A stretch of 64,000 nt of DNA from NCBI RefSeq assembly GCF_018139145.2, contig NC_059500.1, forward strand, positions 42,353,175 through 42,417,174. The letters are read 5' to 3'. The notes under the pieces are model-generated. The model worked only from the letters and a program-made list of their open reading frames with translations. It had not been told where the DNA came from and made no database searches. Below are positions 12,162 to 24,065 of this stretch, one piece after another. Position numbers and translations under genes: made by a program. Source of the DNA: Gymnogyps californianus (Eukaryota; Chordata; Aves; Accipitriformes; Cathartidae). How positions within the stretch are numbered: the first letter of the stretch is position 1; every line of letters starts with the position of its first letter.

Positions 12162-13409
12162 CATTAATGTGCCTGTATCCTCTACATACACAAAAAAAAT
12201 CTGAGAAATCCAAATATTCACAATTTTATTGCATAGTTAGTAAATCGTATTGATTTGTCCAATATAGAAAATCATAAATTCACATTTGCATACAAACAAA
12301 CAAATAGCATTTACCTTAAGAAACACACAGACTAAGTTGAATAATTAACAACTTCAAGTATTTCTATAAATGGTGGAGTATATCATACACTTGGTATTTT
12401 ATATTTTGTAAATGTTTTCCTATGTTATTTATCAGATTAAATTAATTCAGCTTTCCACTGTTCTTCATCATGATTTTTCTGGAGGATGTTTTTCATAGTT
12501 AGACTTTTATATGTAGTTATCTTTTTCACACTTCAATCTATAATTTCAGCTGTCTGCTCCACATGCAGCCTGCTTAACTAACTTTGTTGTACAGTTATCA
12601 AAAGAGAACTCAGGTTAAACTTATTTTGCATTCATGATACTGTAACTTAAATCCTTGTTCAATTGCTTAGCATATCAGCGTTATATAAATAACTAGGTTA
12701 TGTCATATTTTAAATTCAGTGTTCAATAGACTGAGTCACCTGGTAGTTTGCTTTAGAGTTTTATACTTTGCTTTAGACTTTGAAATAATCACTGCTTCCA
12801 CCTGATTTGTAGTCCTCAGCCAAAACGGGACCTGAGTCCTTCTGAGCCTATACATCTCACAAAACATATAGAAAATGCAATTATACTGTAAATTATGCTT
12901 TAAAGCGTACTTCCTCTCAAGACTTGCATTTAAACCTAATTTGAAGTTCTCTCAACTTCAGCCATACTATGCAAAATCTCAGCCATTTGAATTTTTTCAC
13001 TGCTAACTAATTCTCTCAAAAAGTATTTACAACTTTTGAAAACCTTATTAAAGACCAAAATTGTCTTCCCTATTAATTCTTTGTATCTGATGAGGAACAG
13101 TTATTGTTCAACCACTACTGAGACATGATTTTCATACCTCTGTTCAGTAAAAAGTTAAAGAAAGCCATTGCCAAAGAAGGGCATGGGAAGCTGAGCCATG
13201 TGCACTGATTAACTCTGTCAAATTATAGATGTTTAAAAAGTTCCTCAAAATGGCCATAACAAACTCTAGTTAAAGTATATGTTTTCCAATTGCGACATAA
13301 AATGTGTTAGCTTAGACTTCCTTGGAAAAAGACAGACTTACAGACATACTGTATTTATCTCCTGGCCTACTAATTAGGGTAAACCCACACTTCACGGTGC
13401 AAAAAAAGG

Positions 13410-13560
13410 AGCTGAGCTGCATTGCTGCCGCACTCTGTCCAGGCTCATTAACTCTAACAGCAGGGCTAATTAACTCAGGTGCAGTACCACACAGCAATGG
13501 ATGTTCTACCGCTGGAGTTATTGTTTGCGTTAGTATTTGCATGGTACCACTTGCTCTAAA
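13410..13560. promoter_or_regulatory. Candidate conserved regulatory element
   Basis: This is a compositionally distinct patch in AT-rich DNA. It contains GGCTAATTAACTCAGGTG (homeodomain core TAATTA followed by an E-box CAGGTG) and a perfect octamer ATTTGCAT at 13535-13542 (POU factors). The clustering of intact motifs is what makes it a candidate. Conservation cannot be judged from one sequence, so this is a guess. Confidence 0.2.
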
Positions 13561-14913
13561 GAGACATGTCAGGTATCTCAGAGCTAAGTGGATGTCTTTA
13601 GGGTGCTGTGCTTTGTAATGCAGACATTCACCTTTAAATACACCAGTGCCCTTCTCTCATCTCTCCTTTTTCACTGAGAAGGTACTATAAAATTTTTGTT
13701 CTGGAGGATCTCTCCCCACCGCATCTCAGATCCCAGCAATTTTACTGTTCAGGGCGCATTCTCTGGTTAAATATGTATTTTGACCAGCGACTTTTGGATC
13801 CAAACCTTGACTCCAAACAAATATTTTAAACAAACAATATTTTCCTGCTAGTTGTCTAGGGCCTCATACTCATCTAGTGTAGATTATGTCACTGTCTTAC
13901 AAATGAAAAAAAGACACTTTAATTTTGTGTTGCATAAAACATCTTTTTTCTTTGTTTTTGTACTAAACCAAAATTTAATAATTTTATACCCTTTTTGCAA
14001 CTTACTCCACCCATTCCCCCACTGTGTTTTTCAACTGTTCTTTCTCTTTTTACTTATTTTCATATCATACTTTAGTTAGTTAGTTATTACCGTACGGTAC
14101 TTCTTACATTACTTTTACCATATTAACTGGTCCTTTACTCTTTCTAATTCCAAGAAGCCATAGAAGAATGTAAGGATAGATACAATGTTAATGTACATAC
14201 ATTCTAATAACATTGCTTGCATATGAAAATAATAATGACAATAAATCACTTGAAATATATCTTCTAATAAATATTGGTGTGAATTAAGAGCAAGCAGGTA
14301 TTTAAAAATTGTCATTGTGTTAGGCTAGTACATAGCCTGAATCAGCATGTTTGGGAACTTTGAAATCAGCCGATGTGAGACCAAATATTACACTCTTGAT
14401 TTCATTAACCTAGCATACCTTAGGCATTATTTCTGCTCTTAAATTCTTGAATACACAACGTTAATTGTTTCAGAAATTATAACATTATTACACTACTTAA
14501 TTACACTCGGATTCAGTAATTTGGAAGTGTAAACTTCCTAACATTTCCATGTAAAGTTAATTGTGAATACAAAACTGCAGTTGTAAAGAGAGGTTTTATA
14601 AACCTGGCTCTCTATATAAGAAATTATGTTAAACGTGGAGTTTTCTTCTGCTTTCTTTTGAAATCAACAACCACATCACTGCTAAAAAACTAAAGACTTT
14701 TTAAAGGTTAAAAACACAGACTTAATTAACAAACTGACAAAGTATCTCAATCTCTTTTTATTAAAAACATGAGATAGACATTTTATTTAATATCTCATTT
14801 CACTGGCTAGATTGGCACTATCCTTTTCCATGAAAAGGAAAACATATAGTTGTAATTTCTATTTGCATCATAGATTCATTTGCCAGTTATTCAAAAATTT
14901 TCCCACTTTCTTA

Positions 14914-14918
14914 TAGGG
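14914..14918. repeat. Left target-site duplication TAGGG
   Basis: These five bases lie directly before the LTR terminus and recur at 15605-15609 directly after its other end. Confidence 0.85.
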
Positions 14919-15024
14919 TGTCAGGTTCCAGTTTAGATTTCGGTACTGGGGAAAGTTTGTGCTGATCCCAAGAGTGAGATTAAGACACAAACGAGCTCAA
15001 ATGCCGCCAATCAGGCTGTTTTCC

Positions 15025-15030
15025 TTTATT
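15025..15030 (-). promoter_or_regulatory. LTR polyadenylation signal AATAAA
   Basis: AATAAA on the minus strand inside the solo LTR, about 105 bp from its 3' end. This is where the R-region poly(A) signal is expected. Confidence 0.75.
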
Positions 15031-15275
15031 GAACAAACACGGAGAAACAGAGCGATAGGAGAGGCAGGAAGCGACAGGAGGAAACTTAAGCAAGCGTTCA
15101 GGCAGATAAGCAAAGGATAGTCACCACCATGGATCCAGCAATGTCCCACTGGTCCTCAGTCTTCAGTTCCTCAGTGGTGGGTACCCACACACACTGGCTC
15201 TTTGCAATTGTGCCTTTTGTAGTCCAATCTCTGCCCCTGCCCCCCCCCCCCCTCCCCAGCCACACCTCTTGAAGA

Positions 15276-15283
15276 CTTATATG
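15276..15283 (-). promoter_or_regulatory. LTR TATA box
   Basis: CATATAAG on the minus strand in the middle of the solo LTR, upstream of the AATAAA signal at the distance expected for U3-R. Confidence 0.6.
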
Positions 15284-15604
15284 GGTTTTTCTAGACAGTT
15301 CTCAACATATATGGCAGTGTTCCAGAGGGTTCTTTATCTACTGAGCATGTGCAGCTTATTGGGGTGGTGGTCTTAGGGACTTTCCAGGAGCTGCAAGCCC
15401 CATCTTCAAATAAACCTTGTGTGACCCCTGGCCACCTTGCCATGCAGGGTCTGCCAGAACACCGGACCGCGCACCCTCCGGCATGGCCCCTGTGCCCATG
15501 CCAGCCGGCTCCTCACTGAAGTCCCTGGTTGCTATGCTGGCCACACCTTGGTTGGCTACAAGGTTTGAGACATTGGCAGGCGCTAGCTCTTTCAGTCCCT
15601 TACA

Positions 15605-15609
15605 TAGGG
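15605..15609. repeat. Right target-site duplication TAGGG
   Basis: Identical to 14914-14918. Together they mark the retroviral insertion site. Confidence 0.85.
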
Positions 15610-17951
15610 TTATACTAAATAACAGTTTGCATGAGATCTTGCCATCAGTTTTACTTCTGTGATTCCTATGTTTCAAAAGTCAACTTATTTTCTCTGACAA
15701 ACATACCTAGCTAAGTAAGTAAAGTAAGTAATTCTCACTTTCCCCCTTATGCTGGCCAAATACTGATATGTATTTTTGGTAGCATGTTTTTTTTCTAGCA
15801 GCAGAGGTTTAGTGTATCTATTTAACACATATAAAATTATACTAAACATCCTATTCAACATCAACAATTTAAATATATTCGTAAAGAGGCAAAGGACAAA
15901 CATTTTTATGACTGATTGTAGATTAGAAATAATACTGTCATTTCAAAACTTGTATTTGAAAACTCAGCTGACTCAGTAAAACTTAAAAAAATGAAAACAA
16001 AGACAACTTAAGATGTAGATTTATATAAGATAGGTTCAAAATAAATAGCTAGAAAATATTTGCCATACATTGTTGTAAAACATAAATAATCTGATGACGA
16101 TATAACTGATTTGATGATACTAGTCAAACATAATTTTTTGCAGCCTGACTTTATTCCTTTAAGACACCTGTCAAAGCTTCATGTAAACATAAGTGAAACA
16201 ATAAGAAAAGACTCTGCTGTTGCAAAATGAAATACATTTTTATTCATTAAAGTAAAAACTACATCTGTTGTTATTTAATGTGTTAGAGGAGCATTATATA
16301 ATACAGTACATTTATTATTAGAGAATTTGATCTTATATGTAAGGCTTGAATCATAAAAAGTTGTGCATCAGTTGTCATCATTTACTGTTTCTTGAGGTAC
16401 ATTACTTTTCAAAAGGTTTCATTAGTCCTGTAATAAAGGTGCAGATACCCATGAATCTATTAGTCAAAATGTGGTTGGAAGGGGAAAATATGTTCTTGTT
16501 TCATTTAAGAAAACAGTTTAATCTCCTTAACGTGTATGTGTGTATATATATGTATATTTATATGAACACACACATATGCAAAAATCCTAAAAACATCTCC
16601 AGGAAGAAACTTATTTATATGTAAAAATGGTATTTGTATTATAAATCATTCTTTGATCCAAGGCACTTTCAGTCACAAAACTTACTCTAAATTACTGATA
16701 TTCCACATTATTTTGTTTATGTAATCTGAGGTAACACCCACTGAGCACAATCGTAGGTCATTATATAAAGAAATAACAAAATGCCATCTATAGTGAAGTT
16801 TAAGTAATCTGTAGGTGATAGGATCTGTCATGTGAGGTATGTCACATGATTGGTAGAACAAGGATATTTAAAATTTTATGTATACGTATCACTCATCATG
16901 GTTTCTAAAACCTAGCTTGTTACAGGATTTGGTACAGACTTTGACATAAATAGCTGAGGAGAAATTCTTTTCCCATCAAAATCTGTATTGGGACCACCTA
17001 GAGCCAAATGGTCTTTTGCCTCCAGCTGTTCTGGAACACCAGGAACGGGCCAGCCCTCAGATGGCACAGAGGTAAGGTGGCAGAAAGGGCCATTAGAAGT
17101 CAGATGGAAGTAACTTTTTTCCTTTTTGTCCCTCCGCCTCTCTAGTCTGTCTTGTGTTGCAGAATTTTCTTTTGCTTATGAGTGGATTAAACAACAAAGG
17201 AGAAATCTTAGTCAAAAACAGGCAGGCGCCAAGGTTAACTACCTGTTTCCCAGCTGTTTTCATAGAAAATAGGTGATAGCATGGTCACTGGCACTGTGTT
17301 GCATGGCAGGGATGTGTCAGATGACTGGAAGAATCTTGCTACAGATGGCATTGCCCTCAGATGACCATGCAAGAGTTTCTGTGCAACTGGACTCAATCAC
17401 ATGCATGAAGCTACTTTAATCTTTAGAGGCCAACATTTCAGGAAAAATTACAAAATGGAGGCTGAAATTCAAACACTTTTCAGGTTCACATCTATGTTGT
17501 CTACATATAATAGAACATAACAAAATTATCATTAAAACCTCTCCCTAGCACACTGCTGAAATGACAACACTGTGCAGTTTCTCTGTATGCTCATATTTAT
17601 TAATTAATCAATTAGGATTCATAGCAAGGCTTTTCTTTTCAGTCATCTTGCTAGCAGGTATTACAATCTTTATAAAGTTAGTGATGCAAATTATAGTCAG
17701 TTTATATTAAAAGAAATTGTATTTGGTGCAGGAAACAGAGGTAACATTCTGCCTCTTTCAGAAGGCACGTAAATAAATAGCTCTATAAGAGGAACTAGGT
17801 AGTTAGGATAGAGTCCCTAAAGAGAAAAAACACCTTATTTTTTATAATTGTTTTACAGATAGTCAAAAAGTAGGCTGAAGTTAAATTTATTCATACAGAA
17901 GGATACATGTATATAAACGAGGATGATTTTGAAGAACTTATCCAGCCCCTG

Positions 17952-17972
17952 CCCCCCCCCTTTTTTTTTTTT
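17952..17972. repeat. C9T12 homopolymer junction
   Basis: Nine C followed by twelve T. This is a pyrimidine-only tract that may be length-polymorphic. Confidence 0.85.
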
Positions 17973-18504
17973 AATCTGGGAAACTAGGAAGATGAATCTT
18001 AAAACTAGAAAATTCAAAGAAACATGCTTGCTTTTTCTGTGTTGCCAGGGTTCCACTTTTCTCCAGCTCACCAACTGGTCTGAAAAAGATCTAGCAGCTT
18101 GGAAGCGTGTATTTCCAGCAGATAAATAAGAAGCTGCAGAGCAGGTAAAGTGGCATTAAGGCTCTGAGCTTTCCAATGGAAATCTGTGTGGTTTTTTAAC
18201 AGAGGTTTTGCAAAACTGACCCACCTCAGGGTAAAGGCTTGACTTAGGTGAATTGATGCCCCTTGCTGGGAAAAAAAAAAGTAAGTTATAGCTGAGATGT
18301 TCTAATAATAAAGGTGTTGCTGGTCCTGAGCAGGAATGGAAGACCAACTCACTGACAACAGCCTTAGTTTTAAGGTTGAGATGTTCAATTCCCACCAGCA
18401 GTTTGGGAAAATCACTGCCTTTGTCTCAGTTCTTAAAAGAATGCTTACCTACCTCAGAGACATGTGGAATACAAACATCCAAAGATGTAAGGTGTTCAGA
18501 TACC

Positions 18505-18551
18505 CATGACTATAACATGTCAATATAGCATGACTATAGTTGTCAATATAC
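18505..18551. repeat. Imperfect 24-bp tandem duplication
   Basis: CATGACTATAACATGTCAATATA is repeated 24 bp later as CATGACTATAGTTGTCAATATA. This is a local duplication with few differences. Confidence 0.75.
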
Positions 18552-19028
18552 AGAAAATGCTTTGGTTGGACCAGTATTTCAGAAGACTGGAAGCTTGGAT
18601 GCACGGAATGCAGCCATGTTTTTGAAGATGTGAAGAGAGTAGCAGCTCTTCCCATGCTGTCACAATATGGTTGACAATATTCTGTAAAAGGTGAAGTTCA
18701 CCCAAGAACCTTCGTTATTTTGATGCTTTCAATGAACACAACCAACTTCTATTCATGCATGAAGGGATCAGCATGCTATGCAACACTAGAAAGCTATTTG
18801 GATCTTCAATAATTTGTGTAGCACATATAATATACCAGAGTACAGTACATATTATATTTGGCATGTTTAATTCTGCCCCACAGTGTGACTCAGTGGTGCA
18901 GAAAGTGTTATCCACAGCCGTTCTATTTCAAGTGTTCAGTCTCAGGAGTTGGGGGTGGGTGTCATCTATAATTTGCAAGCCAGACATCCTTGCGTTTCCA
19001 CCAGCAGCATTTGCTATCCAGGTAACTC

Positions 19029-19091
19029 AGTGCATACTCATGATCTTAGTGCTTAGTGCTTAGCTCAAGGCTTAGTGCATACTCATGATCT
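19029..19091. repeat. 18-bp direct repeat, period 45
   Basis: AGTGCATACTCATGATCT occurs at 19029-19046 and again exactly at 19074-19091. Between the copies TTAGTGC/TTAGTGCTTAG is also reiterated. This fits recent replication slippage. Confidence 0.85.
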
Positions 19092-19853
19092 CTATCCTTT
19101 CCTTTCTCCACCTCTGCACTTTTCCTTTTCATCATTCCTTGATTGATTTAGTCTACTAGGTTGAGATTCTATTGATGGATCAACAAATTCAGTCTTCATT
19201 TACTTATTACTATTTTATACCATAGACTACACTTCTAAATAATCAGTGTGACCATTTTATTTTCATAGTTTCATCTTAATGCCTACAAATATCTGAAGTT
19301 GTACTGGGTTATGGTTTGTAATGAGTTTTCACCACATAAATCCTTACTTATATTCAGGCTTAAATACTTGTGGGCTTTTCGTAGTTTTCTTTTCCAGTGT
19401 TCAGAGGAGCATAGGATAGTAGTTAGGAAGTATAGATTCAGCGTACTATCTGTAGGAAATACAAAGATGCATTCGATAACTGTAGAGATACAGAAAAGAC
19501 TATAATAATTTTACAGAATGGTTAAAATGTATAGGTCAGGAGATAGATCTTCTTCAGCTGTCTAAAATCACTTTTGCTAAACTGCTTTACACTAGAAGTG
19601 ATCCCTAATTTCTCTTCTTCTAGTCAGCGAAATCTCCATAAATGCAGTTTTGTGTTCAGAGAACAGAAAAATTTTCCGTAAGGAAAGAAAGAAACTGTGG
19701 CTGTTAAATTAACAAGTTAACAAATCATCCTCAAATGCATGAACTTAACCATTTCACCTCCAAAATGCAATCCACACGACGCGTTACAAACTCATATTTA
19801 TGAAACTGGCAATTGTAACCATTTATGAGAAAACACCTTTTGCTTTTAGGTGT

Positions 19854-20443
19854 TGTCGTGGTTTCACCCCCGCCAGCAACTAAGCACCATGCAGCTGCTC
19901 CCCAGTAGGACGGGGAGGAGAACTGAAAAAAAGTAAAACTCGTGGGCTGAGATAAGAGCAGTTTAATAACTCAAGTAAAATAAAATATAATACTAACAAT
20001 AGTAATAATGTAACAATAATAATAATTGTAATGAAAAGGAATATAAGGAAAAAAAAGAAAAAAAAGAAATAAAACCCAAGAAAAAAAAATAGTGACGCAC
20101 AATGCCATTGCTCACCACCCACTGACCGATGTCCGAGCAACAATCTGTCCCTCCCGGCCAACTCCCCCCAGTTTATAAACTGAGCATGACTTGCTGTGGT
20201 ATGGAATATGCCTTTGGCCAGTTTGGGTCATCTGTCCTGGCTATGCTCCTTCCCAGCTTCTTGCACACCTGCTTGCTGGCAGAGCATGGGAAACTGAAAA
20301 GTCCTTGGCTTAAGATAAGCGCTACTTAGCAACAACTAAAACATCAGAGTGTTATCAACATCATTCTCACACTAAATCCAAAACACAGCACTGTACCAGC
20401 TACTAAGAAGAAAATTAACTCTATCCCAGCTGAAGCCAGGACA
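19854..20443 (-). mobile_element. Solo LTR, same family as the 29.4-kb LTR
   Basis: In the minus sense the element begins TGTCCTGGCTTCAGC at 20443 and ends CCACGACA at 19854, about 590 bp. It shares long near-identical stretches with 29410-30118 on the plus strand, for example the U3 segment on both copies reading GTGAGAATGATGTTGATAAC. A TATA-like TTTATAAA is at about 20171-20178 (minus). A purine-rich A tract lies at about 20049-20090. Flanks are GGTGT and GATGT, a 5-bp duplication with one mismatch. No internal retroviral sequence is present. Unlike its 29.4-kb relative, this copy lacks the integrase-derived insert. Confidence 0.9.
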
Positions 20444-21665
20444 GATGTCTACTGAAAAGGTACTATTTTACTCCCTCTCCCCCTCCATCCACCTTCCCTT
20501 AAGCCAATTTTCAGCAATTCAAGTGCAAAATTTCTGATCTGAACATATGGGAAAAGCGTATTATTTTCATGGTTATATAACTCAAAAAAAAGCTTGACTC
20601 TTTCTTTGAGCAGAGGTCAAGTAAGGAAAAATTCACTCCTAGAAAGTCAGAAGAAAATGAAAAAAACTCCACCAAAACCTAAGATAGAGGGTGCAAATCA
20701 GTACAGTTTAGTTCTTACAGCAAACAGCATAAGTACGTGATAAAAACCTTGGCCTTATGGAAGTCAGCGGCAGAACTTCCATTAACTTTGGTGGGGTAAA
20801 AATTTTGTTGAACTTTCCATTTGCAAACCCTCTGTACAAATAGTAACGACTTAATCCTTCCTGTATTTCTGAAAGCAAAGCAAGTAGTTTTGCCTCCTGT
20901 TTTGCACATGGAGAAACACAGAAGGATTAAGAGCATATCTACCTGCTGCAATACAGATAGTGGATAATTAGCTGCTGGGTAGTACCATGCCGAGGAATTA
21001 ACTTGACCCCTGGGAACAGCAACCACATCCCTGTGCTGATACAGCCCTGCTGCCTCTTGGGATGAAGGGCCAGGCAGTTGTGGTGCAGCAACATGGGTTA
21101 TGGTCATACATTACTACTTCTGAATTAGTTGCAGGATCCCTGATGTGTTTCACTCACCCAGCGATGTGTTGATCACTGATCACAGAAACACTCCGCAGAA
21201 AAACTGAGACTGCGTCCTACAGCAATTGGGACAATCCCCATTTCCCACTGCCTCACTACACTGAACCATTTCTTTAAAACCGTAACCTAGTCATTTCATT
21301 GGTTTTTGGACCTAACATTTCATGAGGTTTTACCTTTGTTTTTCAATATGGAAGAAGCTGTGTTGTGAATAAAGAAGTAAGGGCTAATGGGAATGGAGGC
21401 ATGGAAGTGAAAATTATTTCTGAGGTAAAGTCATACTCAGTTCTTTAACTGAATGCACTGGAATAGGGTAATTACTGTCCCTGAATGTTAAAGCACTTCA
21501 TACGTCAAAACACAACTCCAGTAGCAAATGTTTTCTAAGAACTTGTGGCAATGATTTCTGCCTTTTAACTGTGTACTTTTTAGGGGACAAAAAAATTTTT
21601 ATTGTTTTTGTTTTAAACCTGCTTCCTGACAGTTGAATGAGCACTCACTACTGTTTATGTTAGGA
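20444..21665. other. Unassigned sequence, weak MIR-like patch
   Basis: No gene is recognised; a 130-codon minus frame (20715-21107) looks fortuitous. A segment near 20898-20935 (CCTGTTTTGCACATGGAGAAAC, then ACAGAAGGATTAAG) resembles the MIR core region, but the similarity fades quickly. Confidence 0.45.
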
Positions 21666-22660
21666 TGTGGTGGGTTGACCTTGACTGGCCACCAGATGCC
21701 CACCAAACCACTCTATCATTCCCCCTCTTCAACAGGACAGGGGGAGAAAATACAATGAAAACCTTATGGGTCAAGATAAGGACAGAGAGATCACTTACCA
21801 ATTACCGTCATGGGTAAAACAGACTCGACTTGGGGAAATTAATTTAATTTATTGGCAGTTAATGGTAACAGAGGAGGATGGTGAGAAATAAGAACAAAAC
21901 TAAAACACCTTCCCCCCACCCTTCCCTTCTTCCCAGGCTCAACTTCACTCCTAACTCTTCTACCCCCTACCCCTGAGTTGCACAGGGGGATGGGAATTGG
22001 GGTTGCAGTCAGTTCATAGTCCTTTATCTCTGCCTCTCCTTCCTCCTCATGTCTTTCCCCTGCTCCAGCATGGGGTCCCTCCCACAGGATACAGTCCTTC
22101 AAGAAATTCTCCAACATGGGTCCTTCCCACAGGGTGCAGTCCTTCAGGAATGGACTGCTCCAGTGTGGGTGCCTCACAGGGTCACAGGTCCTGCCAGAAA
22201 ACCTGCACATGTATGGGCTCCTCTCCATGGGCTGCAGCTTTGCCAGGTGCCTGCTCCTGCATGGGCTCTTCGCAGGCTGCAGCTTCCTTCAGGGCATATC
22301 TGCCTGCTGTGGTGTGGGGTCCTCCATGGGCTGCAGCATGGATATCTGCTCCACTGTGGTCATCCATGGACTGCAGGGGGATAATTTGCATCACCATGGT
22401 CTTCACCGCAGGCTGCAGGGGAATCCCTGCTCTGGCACCTGGAGCACCTCCTCCTCCTCCTTCTCCACTGACCTTGGTGTCTGTAGGGCCGCTTCTCTCA
22501 CATTTTCTCACTCCTCTCTCACAGCTGCTGTGCAGTGTTTTTTTACCCTTAAATATGTTATCACAGTGATGCTACTGATGTCATTGATTGGCTCAGCTTT
22601 GGCCAGCAGTGGGTCCATCTTGGAGCTGGCTGAAACTGGCCCTTTCAGACTTGTGGGCAG
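21666..22660 (-). mobile_element. LTR with internal 45-bp minisatellite, 5' end lost
   Basis: This is the minus-strand counterpart of the LTR at 41668-42821. In the minus sense it has a TATTTAAG-type TATA region near 22548-22557. Next is a run of about nine 40-50-bp imperfect repeats centred on a CATGGGCTGCAGC-like core (about 22050-22440 on plus), and then AATAAA at 21848-21853. Its 3' end is CAACCCACCACA at 21666. Upstream of the TATA box, similarity to the other copy ends at about 22660, so the first ~60-100 bp of U3 are missing or diverged. Overlapping frames of 100-200 codons on both strands here come from the repeat array, not from genes. Confidence 0.87.
21848..21853 (-). promoter_or_regulatory. 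LTR polyadenylation signal AATAAA
   Basis: Minus-strand AATAAA in the equivalent position to 42630-42635 of the sister LTR. Confidence 0.65.
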
Positions 22661-22985
22661 ATTTTATAGACATCTAGTGTACTTTTCTTTCTTATCTGAT
22701 GAGTTTTTTCAAGATAAAGGGTTCCTAGCTAATTAATGTCTCCTTGTATGGAGACCACTTTTCCTTTAAGCATTGTTCTCACTGTTTGCTGTGCTTTCCT
22801 AGTTCTGATGGTTTCTGGTTTCGATATAATGATCTGAACCATATGTAGTATTTTAAATGTGAATTTATATAGTAGCAGAGCGATAGTGATTTCTAATTTA
22901 TTCTCAATTCTCTGCTGCTTCCTGGTATTTTGTATGACATTTTAGATGTTGTTAAGGCTTGAACTGACCATTTCAGAAAACTATC

Positions 22986-23013
22986 TACTATGACTCTTTT
23001 CTGAGTCATAGTA
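22986..23013. repeat. Perfect 11-bp inverted repeat (hairpin)
   Basis: TACTATGACTC and its exact complement GAGTCATAGTA are separated by six bases (TTTTCT). The right arm contains an AP-1 consensus TGAGTCA (23002-23008). It could form a stem-loop or be a twin binding site. Confidence 0.8.
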
Positions 23014-23059
23014 CGATTGTCTTAGTATGTTTAGGCTTATTTTTTCCATGTAAATTACT

Positions 23060-24063
23060 TTATGTTGACAAAGACTTTATCTTGACAAATAATTTCAACA
23101 TACTCATTCAACATTGTAAGATCCTTCTGCAACTCTTCACAATCAACTTTCATTTAAGTTATCTTATTTATCAGCAAATTTTGTAACTTTACCATTGACC
23201 TTCTCTCCTACATTAGTTTTGAATACAATCTACTATCACAAATCCCCATAACTGCCATTCTTCTAGTGTGAACACTGGCATGTTGTATATTCAAAGAATG
23301 TTTTAGATTGTGAAAATCTTGTTAATTTTTTCGCCAGTACTGTGCAATAATCCAGATGATCAAATTCTTTACTATAGTAAGTAATTGTACTGCTACTTTA
23401 CTCACTGCAGAGGTCAGAAATAAAGGGCTGTAGTTCTCTGGAACTTTCATAGATCCTTTTCTAAAAATTGGTGTCACGCTTTGTTTATATTTTATTCTTT
23501 TGATATAGACATTAGTGATAGTGGTGGGTTCCACATCATAGCAATTTAGGATTTTAGTTCCTCTGGAACACTTAAGTGAAAATACCATCTCATTATTGCA
23601 ATTTGTTACTGTTCATTTAACCCGTTTATTATAAATTCTATTATACTGACATTTTAGGATGAACCCATCCCTTGTCCTCTGTGAAGAATAGCTTTGTTGA
23701 GAAACTTCTCTAAGCAATTTTGTAGTGGATATGGACACACAAAAAAAATTGATTTGGCTTTTCTGCTATGGATCAATATTCTTTGATATTCCCTCTACCC
23801 CTTAATCACATATTGGCCTGATCAACTCTGTGGCAGATGTTTGAAAATGCTGCCTTTTATTAGCTTTCATGGTTTTAGCAAGTTAATGCTTGGAATCATT
23901 TTGGGCTTTTCTGATTGTGACTTAACATTTTCCTTACCAGGCTATATGTTCTTGTCTTTTCTCTGTTGGGAACTAGCTTCTCTTGTTTAAAGGATGCCTC
24001 TTTGCTTCCAGTAGTCTCCTTTTCCCTGCTGCTTAACTTATGCCGACCTTTCTGTAAGGTCCA
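23060..24063 (-). mobile_element. Old CR1/L3-type LINE fragment (RT region)
   Basis: This is a highly diverged LINE on the minus strand. The frame at 23588-23322 contains SVTPIFRKGSMKVPENYSPL, an altered RT block (NYRPVSLTS in relatives). Near 23171-23182 the minus strand encodes KFAD, the start of the catalytic F/YADD box. The linker region (about 23900-24063) also resembles the stretch upstream of RT in CR1/L3 elements. Many stops and deletions indicate great age. It is much more decayed than the CR1 copies at 3.4-11 kb. Confidence 0.78.
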
Positions 24064-24065
24064 TT

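Larger units (their letters stand above)
12162..14918. other. Unassigned AT-rich sequence
   Basis: No gene or repeat is recognised apart from the GC-richer island at about 13410-13560, listed separately. A perfect 12-bp palindrome, TACCGTACGGTA, occurs near 14089. Confidence 0.55.
14919..15604 (-). mobile_element. Solo LTR of an endogenous retrovirus
   Basis: This is a 686-bp element with TG...CA ends flanked by the 5-bp direct repeat TAGGG. In the minus sense a TATA-like CATATAAG lies near 15276-15283 and an AATAAA signal at 15025-15030, about 250 bp apart. This gives an LTR layout of U3, then R, then U5 ending in GGAACCTGACA. The U3 (minus sense) contains a G13 tract (C on plus, 15240-15252) just upstream of the TATA box. 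No retroviral coding sequence lies beside it, so it is a solo LTR left by LTR-LTR recombination. A 5-bp duplication is typical of class III (ERVL-like) elements. It does not share the modules of the other LTRs in this window. Confidence 0.92.
15610..19853. other. Unassigned AT-rich sequence with small duplications
   Basis: No gene or interspersed repeat is recognised. There is a TA/TG-rich stretch at about 16533-16575, a C9T12 tract at 17952-17972, and two small duplications (18505-18551 and 19029-19091), listed separately. Open frames are short. Confidence 0.55.

Noticed and set aside
19880..20161. 93-codon minus frame with a Phe/Leu/Ile-rich membrane-like stretch
   Set aside because: Produced by the A/T-rich low-complexity middle of the LTR at 19854-20443.
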